Assembly (NCBI GenBank): GCA_029882355.1
Contig: JAOUKV010000011.1
Location: 1 to 64,000, forward strand
Direction of reading: 5' to 3'
DNA from: Gammaproteobacteria bacterium
Lineage (GTDB): Bacteria > Pseudomonadota > Gammaproteobacteria > SZUA-229
Length of the DNA: 64,000 nt
The notes under the pieces are model-generated. The model was not told the DNA's origin. It was given only the letters and a program-made list of their open reading frames with translations, and did no database searches. Position numbers and translations under genes: made by a program. Shown one piece after another: positions 1-8,265 of the stretch (positions are counted from its first letter, which is position 1; each line of letters opens with the position of its first letter).

Positions 1-6
1 AAGACA

Positions 7-741
7 ATGAATGAAAAAGTTGCCCTGATTACCGGTGGTGCCAAGCGTATTGGTGCTGAGACGGCACGTGTCCTGCACGCTGCAGGGATGAATATCGTGA
101 TTCATTACCGAAGTTCGCAACAGGCTGCCGATGAGCTTAGCGCTGAGCTCAATCTGATTCGCGCCAATTCAGCGTCGGTAGTACAGGCCGATCTCGATGA
201 TGATCACGTCTATGGCAGACTGATTGAGGATTCGGTTGAGATCTGGGGACATCTTGATGCTCTGATCAACAACGCCTCCAGCTTCTTCCCTACTGAAGTC
301 GGTAGCATCACCCTCGGTCACTGGCACAACCTGATGAACAGCAATCTGAAAGCCCCGTTATTCCTATCGCAGGCAGCGGCACCCTTTTTGAAAGAGACTA
401 GCGGCTGCATCATCAACATGGTCGATATCCACGCCTTCCGTCCGATGAAAAGTCACCCGGTTTATTGTGCGGCCAAAGCCGGGCTTGCCATGCTCACACA
501 GTCATTAGCCAAAGAGCTGGGGCCGGAAATTCGTGTTAACGGCATTGGCCCCGGGGCTATTTTATGGCCGGACAATGATATGGATGAAGCTACAAAAAAA
601 CGCATCATCGAACGCACCGCACTGAAACGCCACGGTGAACCCAAAGATATCGCCAAAGCCATTTTATTTCTGGTGCGTGATGCTGATTACATCACCGGGC
701 ATATCGTTCCAGTCGACGGCGGCAGATCACTCAATATTTAA
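7..741 (+). CDS. folM: Pteridine reductase (FolM/PTR1-like short-chain dehydrogenase)
   Basis: A 244-residue NADPH-dependent short-chain dehydrogenase, probably reducing dihydro- or biopterin/folate in the cytoplasm. The cofactor motif TGGAKRIG (9-16) carries the Arg that separates pteridine reductases from ordinary SDRs. NNAS lies at 88-91, and the active site shows Asp140 followed by IHA and the Tyr153-x3-Lys157 pair; DIHAFRP is typical of the bacterial pteridine reductase group. The length is normal for the family. Only 6 nt lie upstream in the window, so the ribosome-binding site cannot be judged. A phosphoesterase gene follows after 5 nt, probably in the same operon. The family call is firm; the exact substrate is inferred. 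Confidence 0.85.
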   Translation: MNEKVALITGGAKRIGAETARVLHAAGMNIVIHYRSSQQAADELSAELNLIRANSASVVQADLDDDHVYGRLIEDSVEIWGHLDALINNASSFFPTEVGSITLGHWHNLMNSNLKAPLFLSQAAAPFLKETSGCIINMVDIHAFRPMKSHPVYCAAKAGLAMLTQSLAKELGPEIRVNGIGPGAILWPDNDMDEATKKRIIERTALKRHGEPKDIAKAILFLVRDADYITGHIVPVDGGRSLNI

Positions 742-746
742 ATACC

Positions 747-1400
747 ATGTCCACAAAAATCGGCCTCATCAGTGACACCCATTCAACACTGGCACCACTT
801 CAGGAAGCCCTGGCGATTTTCAAACGTGAACAGGTCGATATCATTATTTGTGCTGGTGACATCGCCGGTTACGGCGAACAAAAAATAGAGCACGATGTTG
901 AACCCCTAATCGATCTTTTGGAAGAACATGACTGCCTGATGGTTTCGGGTAATCACGATCACTGGTCAGAAGAGGATCACCCCAATCAGAACAAAGAAAG
1001 GCTTGAAACTTTTTTTGACGCTCTGCCTTCTCATCTTGAAATAAACATCGAAGGCCAACGTATTTATGTGGTTCACTCCAGCCCTCCTGATGAGGAACAC
1101 GGCGGCATTAAATTACTCGATCCTGAAGGTGAGGTTTATCAGGACAGGAAAGCCTCATGGACTAGCGAGCTTAAAGATTTAAATGCCGATATTCTAATCG
1201 TCGGTCACACTCATCAAATACTTTGTGAACAGCTGGGTGATATTTTGTTAATCAATCCCGGTAGCACGGTATTCAATCACAATTGTTCGATACTCAGCCT
1301 GCCCGATATGCAGGTAGAACATTTTGCTTTATCTAATAAAGAACCCATCAAAGTCTGGAACTGGGGCATGTTATTCCATGCAAAAAAAACGCCCCATTAA
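747..1400 (+). CDS. Calcineurin-like metallophosphoesterase
   Basis: A 217-residue cytoplasmic metallophosphoesterase (Metallophos_2/YfcE-like). The metal-binding blocks are all present: D10-x-H12, GD at 37-38, GNHD at 68-71, a His near 109 (VVHSSP), and GHTH near 153-156. The likely activity is hydrolysis of phosphodiesters or phosphomonoesters; the substrate cannot be read from sequence. The gene starts 5 nt after the pteridine reductase stop, which suggests translational coupling. Its TAA stop codon lies in the loop of the following hairpin terminator, so the last codons form half of the stem. Confidence 0.8.
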   Translation: MSTKIGLISDTHSTLAPLQEALAIFKREQVDIIICAGDIAGYGEQKIEHDVEPLIDLLEEHDCLMVSGNHDHWSEEDHPNQNKERLETFFDALPSHLEINIEGQRIYVVHSSPPDEEHGGIKLLDPEGEVYQDRKASWTSELKDLNADILIVGHTHQILCEQLGDILLINPGSTVFNHNCSILSLPDMQVEHFALSNKEPIKVWNWGMLFHAKKTPH

Positions 1401-1412
1401 TGGGGCGTTTTT
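1382..1412. terminator. Bidirectional intrinsic terminator
   Basis: An A-run, then CGCCCCAT-TA-ATGGGGCG, then a T-run. It can end transcription of the phosphoesterase gene on the plus strand and of the convergent lipoprotein gene on the minus strand. The phosphoesterase stop codon is inside the hairpin. Confidence 0.9.
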
Positions 1413-1425
1413 CAAGCAACTCTAG

Positions 1426-2436
1426 CTACGGATTCTGTACATAGGTATATGTCGCAACATAATTTATAACAGCAGAATCCGGGTCCGGTGTAGTTATTGT
1501 TGCATCAAGCACTGCAATGGTAGTTTCAATAAGAGTAGCAGCATCAATCTCCACAGTTACGACCGGCGGCGTATTGATTACAATAGTGCCTGTTGCGCCA
1601 TAAAAGGTAATAAACATATCCTCAACAATTTGAGAATCTGTTTTTGTCGGCACTGAGGAAGCAGGCAGGTTGATTGCAAGCTGCGAACTACCTAAAGAAA
1701 CAGTATCAACCACCATCTCAACTGCCATTGAATATGCGCCTGATACTGCAACACTGTCGCCACCAATATCATAGCCCGTAATATCAATAGCAGGGTTCAA
1801 TGTGAGCGGAGTGGTGAAACCCGCAAACAAAATACTTCCAGCAACGGGATCTACGGTCATTGCATCCAATAAACCGTCAAAGCCTGTACTATTTGCTGAA
1901 AATCCAACGCCAATAAAATCAAAAACCAGAGGGTCAAAACCAAAAGCGGTATATTGCATACTCAGATTTGCATTAATCATAGCCTGTACATCAGTTAGTG
2001 CTGCCACCGTAATATTCCCAAATGTACTCGTCCAGCTATCATATAGAGGAGCTGGATCAGCATTACCATTGACTATGAACAAAGCCAGATTAGACATCGG
2101 AGTAATATTTGCCGTTACATCTGTACCTTCTGCATAAGAGTATAAATCTGGATCAGTACCGTTATCTGCTACTGATTTCAGTATAAAGGGTGCAGTCATA
2201 CCTCTGGCATCGAATCTAAAATAACCATCCGCATTGATGGCTGTGCTAATTTCAACACCAGTCGCATCGATGGCATATACCGTTCCCGACGTCGCAGCAC
2301 CTGTTGCAGCTGTTCCAACAAGGTCTTCTGGAGCACCATCAGTATCACCACATGAAACAAGAGCAAGACCAAGCAATATTGTACCCAGCCCTTTTATTAG
2401 CTGCTCTTTTGCCATACCGTTTAATAAATTAACCAC
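1426..2436 (-). CDS. Putative lipoprotein of unknown function
   Basis: A 336-residue protein with a lipoprotein signal: a short Lys-containing N-region, a hydrophobic stretch, and the lipobox LVSC with Cys29 as acylation site. The mature part is rich in Ala, Thr, Asp and Val with few Lys or Arg, and looks like an acidic extracytoplasmic beta-rich protein. I recognise no catalytic motif. The start chosen is GTG at 2436 because a GGGGG run lies about 8 nt upstream; an ATG at 2415 is the alternative and keeps the signal peptide. It stands alone, convergent with the phosphoesterase. Secretion and lipid anchoring are well supported, function is not. Confidence 0.65.
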   Translation of the reverse strand: MVNLLNGMAKEQLIKGLGTILLGLALVSCGDTDGAPEDLVGTAATGAATSGTVYAIDATGVEISTAINADGYFRFDARGMTAPFILKSVADNGTDPDLYSYAEGTDVTANITPMSNLALFIVNGNADPAPLYDSWTSTFGNITVAALTDVQAMINANLSMQYTAFGFDPLVFDFIGVGFSANSTGFDGLLDAMTVDPVAGSILFAGFTTPLTLNPAIDITGYDIGGDSVAVSGAYSMAVEMVVDTVSLGSSQLAINLPASSVPTKTDSQIVEDMFITFYGATGTIVINTPPVVTVEIDAATLIETTIAVLDATITTPDPDSAVINYVATYTYVQNP

Positions 2437-2605
2437 CCATAAACCCCCAATAAATCTCAGTGCGCTGATATTACACTAAGAAGATGATTTCAGGAATGAA
2501 GCCTGGCACCGTTACTGTTAATTCTTCCCTGATTACAGTTGGACATAGCCAAACCCACCCATTGGTTTTTTTAAATCCAGTGTTAACCAGTGAGGAAGGT
2601 AACGC

Positions 2606-3028
2606 TCAGGCCTCTCTATCTGGTTCGTAGAACTCATATTGCGGCAAGTCGTCACTTATTTCATCCCAATCAGCTTTTGAGGTGGCGAAAATATGTGCCG
2701 ATGGTCTTTCACTAATATCTGATTCGATGACGCCAAGACGTACCCGTACTTTTTCTGGACTTGTTATGCTCTTGCTGATGATGGGCGATCCACAATGCTG
2801 ACAGAAGTATTTCGTTTGACCCGGCGTCGATTCATAACCAGTCATTTCATTTTCGCCCGATATAAATACAAATTTATCGGCATCTATATTTCCGTTGGTA
2901 GCAAATGCACTGCCCTGCGCTTTTCGACAGCGTGAGCAATGACAATAAACGATATTTTGTATTTCACCGCTTATTTCAAATTGAACCTTACCGCACAGGC
3001 AGCCGCCTTTATATATTTCCTTATTCAT
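2606..3028 (-). CDS. GFA-family zinc-binding protein (CENP-V/GFA domain)
   Basis: A 140-residue protein of the glutathione-dependent formaldehyde-activating (GFA/CENP-V) fold. The zinc-ligand pattern is complete: C10-x-C12, the C29-x-C31-x2-C34 cluster (CHCSRC), and C76-x2-C79 (CQHCGSP). Family members bind zinc; the link to formaldehyde or glutathione adducts is known for a few relatives only. I chose ATG at 3028 because GGAG lies 9 nt upstream; a TTG five codons earlier has no such support. It is a single-gene unit divergent from the RRM gene. The domain is clear; the substrate is unknown. Confidence 0.8.
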   Translation of the reverse strand: MNKEIYKGGCLCGKVQFEISGEIQNIVYCHCSRCRKAQGSAFATNGNIDADKFVFISGENEMTGYESTPGQTKYFCQHCGSPIISKSITSPEKVRVRLGVIESDISERPSAHIFATSKADWDEISDDLPQYEFYEPDREA

Positions 3029-3120
3029 GAATATGCACTCCAACTAGATATTCAAATAATCTAACTAGCCGCCTCCGTGGACGGTATAATTCCCAAACTC
3101 GATATTAACACGGTGCTCCC

Positions 3121-3369
3121 ATGAAACTACTGATACGCAATCTTGCCCGAACTGTCACCGAGGCAGAGCTTAAAGCTATGTTCGAAGCGTTCGGCAATGT
3201 GCAGTTCTGCAATATAGTCATGGATGAAAAGACTGGTGAATCTAAAGGCTTTGGCTTTGTTGGCATGCCCATGAAGGGCGAGGCCAGGGTCGCGGTGAAG
3301 ACGCTTAATGGTACGGAAGTGGCGGGCAGTAAAATCCGCGTTAAAAAAGCTGTGACTAAATCAGAATAG
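3121..3369 (+). CDS. Small RRM-type RNA-binding protein
   Basis: An 82-residue protein consisting of one RNA recognition motif. RNP-2 is LLIRNL (3-8) and RNP-1 is KGFGFVGM (42-49), with aromatic residues placed for stacking on RNA bases. A short basic tail follows. Single-RRM proteins of this type occur in cyanobacteria and many proteobacteria and are often linked to cold or stress responses; that role is inference here. Its stop codon overlaps the GTG start of the next gene by one base, so both are probably made from one message. Confidence 0.85.
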   Translation: MKLLIRNLARTVTEAELKAMFEAFGNVQFCNIVMDEKTGESKGFGFVGMPMKGEARVAVKTLNGTEVAGSKIRVKKAVTKSE

Positions 3370-3617
3370 TGACAAGCGAGCATATCGACAAACCAGGAAA
3401 ACAGGATCCGCTACATGGCGTGACCTTGAAGATGGTGGTGAATCGGCTGGTTGAACACTATGGTTGGGATGAACTTGCTCGGCGCATCAACATCAAATGT
3501 TTCAGTAATGAGCCAAGCATCAACTCCAGCCTGAAATTTTTGCGCAAGGTGCCGTGGGCTCGACAGGCGGTTGAGACACTTTATTTACAGACTCAGTGGC
3601 CGACCGACGAAGTCTGA
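3369..3617 (+). CDS. VF530/DUF2132 family protein
   Basis: An 82-residue protein matching the VF530 (DUF2132) family: LHGVTLKMVVNRLVEHYGW in the N-terminal half, a central INIKCF, and the signature PSINSSLKFLRKVPWAR near 50-66. The fold is a small helical domain proposed to bind DNA; the role is unknown. It starts with GTG overlapping the stop of the RRM gene by one base, with little room for its own ribosome-binding site, so translation is probably coupled. It ends 2 nt from the convergent gene at 3620. Confidence 0.8.
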   Translation: MTSEHIDKPGKQDPLHGVTLKMVVNRLVEHYGWDELARRINIKCFSNEPSINSSLKFLRKVPWARQAVETLYLQTQWPTDEV

Positions 3618-3619
3618 AT

Positions 3620-3886
3620 TTATCGACGCCTTGAATCGCGATAATCGTGCGTTTCTACCTCAACATCGGCTTTCACCTCATCGCGGCTACGCTCATAGAC
3701 AATTTCACGCCCCATGGCAGAACCCACATAAGCATTGCCATTAGCCGTCGGTAAAAGCTCACACTTCACACTGTGAACACCTTCGCCTAAAACCACTTCA
3801 ATTTTATCTTCACTTTTACTGAAAATACCTACTTCCATAATCATATCTGTCTCGGTCACACGTACTTTTATTTTTTGCTCATTCAT
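3620..3886 (-). CDS. Hypothetical 88-residue protein
   Basis: A small soluble protein with no signal peptide or membrane segment. The N-terminal part alternates charged and hydrophobic residues as in a beta-sandwich or barrel (KIKVRVTETDMIMEVGIF), followed by a Gly-rich turn and a strongly charged C-terminus ending in Arg residues. I do not recognise a family. The start is supported by GAGGGAG about 8 nt upstream of ATG. It lies 32 nt after the TusA-like gene on the same strand and may share its transcript. Confidence 0.6.
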   Translation of the reverse strand: MNEQKIKVRVTETDMIMEVGIFSKSEDKIEVVLGEGVHSVKCELLPTANGNAYVGSAMGREIVYERSRDEVKADVEVETHDYRDSRRR

Positions 3887-3918
3887 TGAAAATACTCCCT
3901 CGATTAATCGCTAATTTT

Positions 3919-4158
3919 TTATTTCTTAATCAAAAAATAATACTGCTCACCATCTTCCCCCTGCTCGATCAGCTCAAGATTCATCTGCCGGCAGTAAGCA
4001 GGCACATCAGATTGCATGGCTTGTTTCTGGGTTACTGCTAACAACTTCATACCCGACTCTAACACCTCTACAGCTTCGGCCAGATTTGAAAATGGCACAG
4101 CACAGTCCAGCCCTGAAATATCTACATACATGTTGCATTCTATTGAACCAATATCCAT
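3919..4158 (-). CDS. TusA/SirA-like sulfur-carrier family protein
   Basis: A 79-residue protein of the TusA (SirA/YeeD) fold. It keeps the LDCxxP core with Cys19, the expected persulfide-carrying residue, and the C-terminal block VPAYCRQ followed by LELIEQ and a YFLIKK strand. TusA proteins move sulfane sulfur in tRNA thiolation and, in sulfur oxidisers, in dissimilatory sulfur transfer. The usual CPxP motif reads CAVP here, so the first Pro is missing, which may alter partner choice. It lies between an unknown gene and the thioredoxin gene on the same strand; a terminator separates it from thioredoxin. Confidence 0.7.
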   Translation of the reverse strand: MDIGSIECNMYVDISGLDCAVPFSNLAEAVEVLESGMKLLAVTQKQAMQSDVPAYCRQMNLELIEQGEDGEQYYFLIKK

Positions 4159-4204
4159 CGCTAATCTCTAGTGGTTGATTATTAAAATATCCCGTAACAA
4201 CAAA

Positions 4205-4231
4205 AACAAAAAAGCCGAACATTGTTCGGCT
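4205..4231 (-). terminator. Intrinsic terminator after thioredoxin
   Basis: On the minus strand the stem AGCCGAAC/GTTCGGCT is followed by a T-run. It ends the thioredoxin transcript before the TusA-like gene. Confidence 0.85.
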
Positions 4232-4257
4232 ATTTCAATTCTTAAAAAAATAATTTC

Positions 4258-4626
4258 CTAACTATCTGCCTGTTGTTTCTCGATATCAGCTCTGACCATA
4301 TCCATATCCAGCTCTTTCACTTTGCCAATAATTTCTTCCAGCGCACTTTCTGGCAAGGCCCCTGCCTGAGAGAATATCACAATCTTTTCGCGGAAGATCA
4401 TCAATGTTGGGATTGAGCGTATATTGAAACTAGCACCCAGATCCTGTTGATCTTCAGTGTTAATTTTCGCGAAAACAACATCTTCATGTTTTTCTGAAAC
4501 AGCTTCATAAATAGGTGCGAATGATTTACATGGACCACACCAGGGTGCCCAGAAATCAACGATAATGATATCGTTACCAGTAATAGTTGCTTCAAAATTG
4601 TCTTTATCTAATTCAACGGTAGCCAC
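4258..4626 (-). CDS. trxA: Thioredoxin
   Basis: A 122-residue cytoplasmic thioredoxin with the active site WCGPC (Cys30 and Cys33), the preceding VDFWAP strand, and the cis-proline at Pro73 (IRSIPT). It reduces protein disulfides using electrons from thioredoxin reductase. It is slightly longer than E. coli TrxA (about 108) because of a charged C-terminal helix rich in Asp, Glu and Gln. There is no signal peptide. It is bounded by terminators on both sides and so forms its own unit. It may be a secondary thioredoxin rather than the main TrxA, so the symbol is tentative. Confidence 0.8.
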   Translation of the reverse strand: MATVELDKDNFEATITGNDIIIVDFWAPWCGPCKSFAPIYEAVSEKHEDVVFAKINTEDQQDLGASFNIRSIPTLMIFREKIVIFSQAGALPESALEEIIGKVKELDMDMVRADIEKQQADS

Positions 4627-4644
4627 AAGTTTCTCCGAGTATTT

Positions 4645-4672
4645 AAAAAAGCCTGATCACAAGGATCAGGCT
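4645..4672 (-). terminator. Intrinsic terminator after cytochrome c peroxidase
   Basis: A perfect 10-bp stem AAGCCTGATC/GATCAGGCTT with a 5-nt loop, followed on the minus strand by a T-run. It lies between the peroxidase stop and the thioredoxin start. Confidence 0.88.
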
Positions 4673-4697
4673 TCGTGTACGAGCATTATACTAAGCA

Positions 4698-5726
4698 TTA
4701 ATCGGCAATAACAGTCGAGCCTTTAGATGCAGGTAGTCTTGGCATGGTGATTTCTGGATATTCCCCCCCCAGAGCACCAAGAAAAGCCACGATGTCTTTT
4801 GTATCCTGTGCTGATAAATCCCGGTTTAACTGTGCTTTAGCCATGATACGAACGGCTTCATCGAGTGTTGCCACTGAACCGTTATGGAAGTAAGGCGCGG
4901 TATCGCTAATGTTTCGCAATGTAGGTACACGGAACATATTGGTGTCTTCTTTCTTACCAGTCACTTCAGCTCTACCCTTATCATCAGTCAGTTTGTATTT
5001 TTCGACGAATGAATTATTAGCAAAGGTAGGGAATTTCTGGAAGAAGCCGGTTCCAGTTTCCATTTTTGGACCATTGAAAGCGGCGCCTGAGTGGCAGCTA
5101 TTACAACCCAATTCAGCAAATTTGTTCATACCTTTTTGCTGCTGTTTGTTAAGGGCTTTTTTGTCGCCTTTAACGAATCGGTCATAAGCGCTATTTGGGG
5201 TAATGAGAGTACGCTCAAAAGCGGCAATGGCTTTGGCTGCATTTACAATATTTACTGAATCCTTGCCAAAAGCTTTCTCAAAGGGCGCTTTGTAACCAGG
5301 AATAGATTTGATCACGCCCATTGCCTGATCGTGGTCTTTCATACCCATTTCGATAGGATTGGTAATTGGGCCCTTGGCCTGATCTTCCAGCAAATTAGCG
5401 CGACCATCCCAGAACTGTACTGAATAAAAAGCAGCATTCCAGACAGTAGGCGCACTACGACCACCAGTTTGGCCCTTCACACCCATGGAAACAGCGCGGC
5501 TATCATCGCCACCCTCCATGACGTTATGACAGGAGTTGCATGAAACCGTGCCAGTTGAAGATAAACGAGGATCCATGTACAGCATTTTGCCCAGCTCAAC
5601 CTTAGCAGCGGTAGTTGGGTTATCTGCTGGTGCTGGCGCGGTTGTGGGCAGAGCCTGCCAGGTATTGGCACTAACTTGTGTAGAAATAAAACCGCCCAAT
5701 ATGGCAATTAATATGGATTTTTTCAT
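4698..5726 (-). CDS. Di-haem cytochrome c peroxidase (CcpA/MauG family)
   Basis: A 342-residue periplasmic di-haem protein. A signal peptide (MKKSILIAILGG to about Ala20) is followed by the first haem site CNSCH (63-67) and the second CNSCH (208-212), spaced as in bacterial cytochrome c peroxidases. It would reduce hydrogen peroxide to water with electrons from small c-type cytochromes. Family features include GRSAPTVWNAAF near 89-100, the FWDGRA block, and VPTLRNISDTAPYFHNGS near the C-terminus. GAGGGAAAC precedes the ATG. It stands as a single-gene unit with its own terminator. The cytochrome c encoded at 40.8 kb is a possible donor (inference). Confidence 0.9.
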   Translation of the reverse strand: MKKSILIAILGGFISTQVSANTWQALPTTAPAPADNPTTAAKVELGKMLYMDPRLSSTGTVSCNSCHNVMEGGDDSRAVSMGVKGQTGGRSAPTVWNAAFYSVQFWDGRANLLEDQAKGPITNPIEMGMKDHDQAMGVIKSIPGYKAPFEKAFGKDSVNIVNAAKAIAAFERTLITPNSAYDRFVKGDKKALNKQQQKGMNKFAELGCNSCHSGAAFNGPKMETGTGFFQKFPTFANNSFVEKYKLTDDKGRAEVTGKKEDTNMFRVPTLRNISDTAPYFHNGSVATLDEAVRIMAKAQLNRDLSAQDTKDIVAFLGALGGEYPEITMPRLPASKGSTVIAD

Positions 5727-5814
5727 GTTTCCCTCGTTAATTTCATTGTTAATTTTAGAATCATTCTAATTATATTGCAGACAGGCAACATTAGCAATCC
5801 ATAATATACAAACC

Positions 5815-6324
5815 TTACAAACTAAAAGTAACAGTCAGTTCCGGATAGGTGTCGGAGCAGGACACATACACTACCTCGTCACAACTGAGATAGTACTCGT
5901 GCACGATACCAACGCTGATGTAGTAGTTACCCCGACCAGAGAGGTAAACCCCTGCTCTGCCGCCTGCGGCATCAAGATCATCAAAACCCTCGATGGAGGT
6001 TTTATGGTAGAAGACACCCAGATAAGGTTTGAGCTTTTCATCACGCGCCATCACATACTGAACCTGGGGACTGTATTTATTGATTAAAATATCGCCACCC
6101 AGCCATCTCTGACCGCTAATACCCAATCTCAATCCATCCAGCACATAGTAGCCAACACCCGCACCGACGACGCTGTAGTTGTCATTGAAAGCCTGGCCGG
6201 AGCCTAAGACCAACGAGACAGATACATCCCCTTTTGCAAATGGAGCTGCGTGAGCAGGTGTAAAAAAAACACAAAACACCATTGTCATCAAACACTGCTT
6301 CAAACATGGAAACTTATATCTCAT
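5815..6324 (-). CDS. Putative small outer-membrane beta-barrel protein
   Basis: A 169-residue exported protein with a signal peptide ending near HAA (about residue 27). The mature part has alternating hydrophobic and polar residues with many Gly, Tyr and Val (VVGAGVGYYVLDGLRLGISG) and ends in a beta strand with terminal Leu after Phe-Ser (VTFSL), as expected of an eight-stranded barrel. Two or three Cys lie near the C-terminus (SCDEVVYVSCSD) and could form a loop disulfide. I recognise no named family. It lies 29 nt downstream of the ABC exporter gene on the same strand and may be co-transcribed. Confidence 0.6.
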   Translation of the reverse strand: MRYKFPCLKQCLMTMVFCVFFTPAHAAPFAKGDVSVSLVLGSGQAFNDNYSVVGAGVGYYVLDGLRLGISGQRWLGGDILINKYSPQVQYVMARDEKLKPYLGVFYHKTSIEGFDDLDAAGGRAGVYLSGRGNYYISVGIVHEYYLSCDEVVYVSCSDTYPELTVTFSL

Positions 6325-6353
6325 GGTTCTTCCTTTAAGTTAATTAATGCTCG

Positions 6354-8165
6354 CTAATGACTAGCATAAAGATCGCGATAAAGACCATCTCTGCAGATCA
6401 ATTCTTCATGACAGCCTTCATCGATAATTGTACCTGCATCAAACACCAGCACACGATCCGCCTGTTTAACTGCACTCAAACGATGTGCAATGATTAAAGT
6501 GGTACGCTGCTGCAAAAACTCATGCATAGCTTCATGTAAGCGTGCTTCGGTCTCGGTATCCAGCGAAGAAGTGGCTTCGTCCAAAATAACCACTTTTGGG
6601 TCAGCCAAAATCATACGCGCAATAGCCAACCGCTGGCGCTGCCCGCCTGACAGGCGAATTCCACTACGACCAATAATAGTCTCTAAAGCTAGCGGCAATT
6701 TTTCCACCACGGTGCGTAATTGAGCTATTTCCAGTGCATGCCAGATTGTTTCATCATTATGATCATGACCTAAACACAGGTTTTCACGTATAGAGTCATT
6801 AAACATTGCGGGATTCTGTAGCACGGTCGCTACATTTTCACGGACCACATCCAGACCAATTTCACGTAAATTGATACCATCAAAATAAAGGTTACCGGAA
6901 TCGGCAGGATAAAGTCCCAGAATAATCTGTACCAGTGTAGATTTACCTCCACCACTAGCACCCACTAGAGCCACTTTCTCACCTGCAGCAACCTCAAGGC
7001 TGACATTATCCAGTACATTGAAGTCCTCGCCATAGGAGAAACAAATATTTTCAATGCGCAGACCAACCGTATGCTTATCTGTAAATGGATTAATCTTGTG
7101 TTCGTAGCGTGGCTCAACCTCAAGCTCCATTAAACGATTAATTCGATCGAGCGCTGCATTGGCACTATATAAACTGTATTGCATGCCCAGAATCTCCTGC
7201 ACTGGCGTCATCATAAACCAGAGGTAGGCATAAACAGCAAACATTTGACCAATACTTAAATCAGTGAATAAAACAAGGATCATGCTGACCGCACGGAAAA
7301 CTTCAAACCCCATCAGGAAAATGAAAAAGGAAAATCGCCCGGCAACATCACTTTTCCAGCCATAGTTAACCATGTGATTTTTTAACTGCTGTGCACTTTC
7401 AGTAACGCGCTGTAAATAATGCTGCTCACGATTGCTCGCACGAATTTGCTGAATAGCATCCAGCGTTTCACTCAATGACTGTTGAAAAACTTCAAATGCC
7501 GTATTTTCACGACGTTTTAATTTTTTAACTTTTTTACCCATGACCATAGTGAAATAAATTACTACGGGATTCATAAAAATAATAAATAACGCCAATTGCC
7601 AATGCATCCATAACAACACCATGGAGATGCCAATCACCGTTAATACCGCCACCATAAACTTACTCAGGGCGACACCAATAAAATCATCAATCGCGTTTAT
7701 ATCTGTAACAAAATGCGAAGTCACCGCACCCGTGCCCATGGTTTCATATTCTGACATGGATATTTTTTGAAGGCGCTGCAACAAGCCTGCACGTATTCGG
7801 AAACTAATGTCTTTTGCTACCAAAGTGAATTTACGCGTTTGCCAAACTGCGAGTAACAGTGAAATCAGGCGTAGCACCATAGACGCCAGCATAACAACAA
7901 CGATAACAAACACTGGCCCATGCCATGCTACAGGAAATATATGATTTACCAGGCCAACAATAACCGCGGGTTTATCCAACAAAACTTCATCGACCAACAT
8001 TGGCATCAAGATAGGCACTGGTACGCTTAATAATGCCGACAGGATGGCAATAACATGAGCCTTTACCAAAGTTCGTTTATGCTCTTTAGCCACAGACCTG
8101 ATAAAAGCCCAGGAATATCGCTGGTTAGCTTTTGGTTCAATTGATTGTTTAGCAGGTGTGGTCAT
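6354..8165 (-). CDS. MsbA-like ABC exporter (fused permease and ATPase)
   Basis: A 603-residue half-transporter with six predicted membrane helices in roughly residues 35-330 and one nucleotide-binding domain at 365-600. ATPase motifs: Walker A GASGGGKST (about 397-405), signature LSGGQRQR (about 502-509), Walker B VVILDEATSSLD, and the H-loop IIAHRL. It would work as a homodimer in the inner membrane, moving a lipid or lipophilic substrate outward. MsbA/BmrA-type relatives flip lipid A or drugs, and sequence alone does not choose between these. It is transcribed divergently from the cbbY-like gene, with an outer-membrane-like gene 29 nt downstream. Confidence 0.85.
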   Translation of the reverse strand: MTTPAKQSIEPKANQRYSWAFIRSVAKEHKRTLVKAHVIAILSALLSVPVPILMPMLVDEVLLDKPAVIVGLVNHIFPVAWHGPVFVIVVVMLASMVLRLISLLLAVWQTRKFTLVAKDISFRIRAGLLQRLQKISMSEYETMGTGAVTSHFVTDINAIDDFIGVALSKFMVAVLTVIGISMVLLWMHWQLALFIIFMNPVVIYFTMVMGKKVKKLKRRENTAFEVFQQSLSETLDAIQQIRASNREQHYLQRVTESAQQLKNHMVNYGWKSDVAGRFSFFIFLMGFEVFRAVSMILVLFTDLSIGQMFAVYAYLWFMMTPVQEILGMQYSLYSANAALDRINRLMELEVEPRYEHKINPFTDKHTVGLRIENICFSYGEDFNVLDNVSLEVAAGEKVALVGASGGGKSTLVQIILGLYPADSGNLYFDGINLREIGLDVVRENVATVLQNPAMFNDSIRENLCLGHDHNDETIWHALEIAQLRTVVEKLPLALETIIGRSGIRLSGGQRQRLAIARMILADPKVVILDEATSSLDTETEARLHEAMHEFLQQRTTLIIAHRLSAVKQADRVLVFDAGTIIDEGCHEELICRDGLYRDLYASH

Positions 8166-8265
8166 ATTTGAGCCGGGTTTCTCATCAAGATGGGGCGTAA
8201 CTTTACACCAATTCCTTCTTGTCTCTAATGATTAAAAACAACTAAATCATGTAGAATCCGACTCT

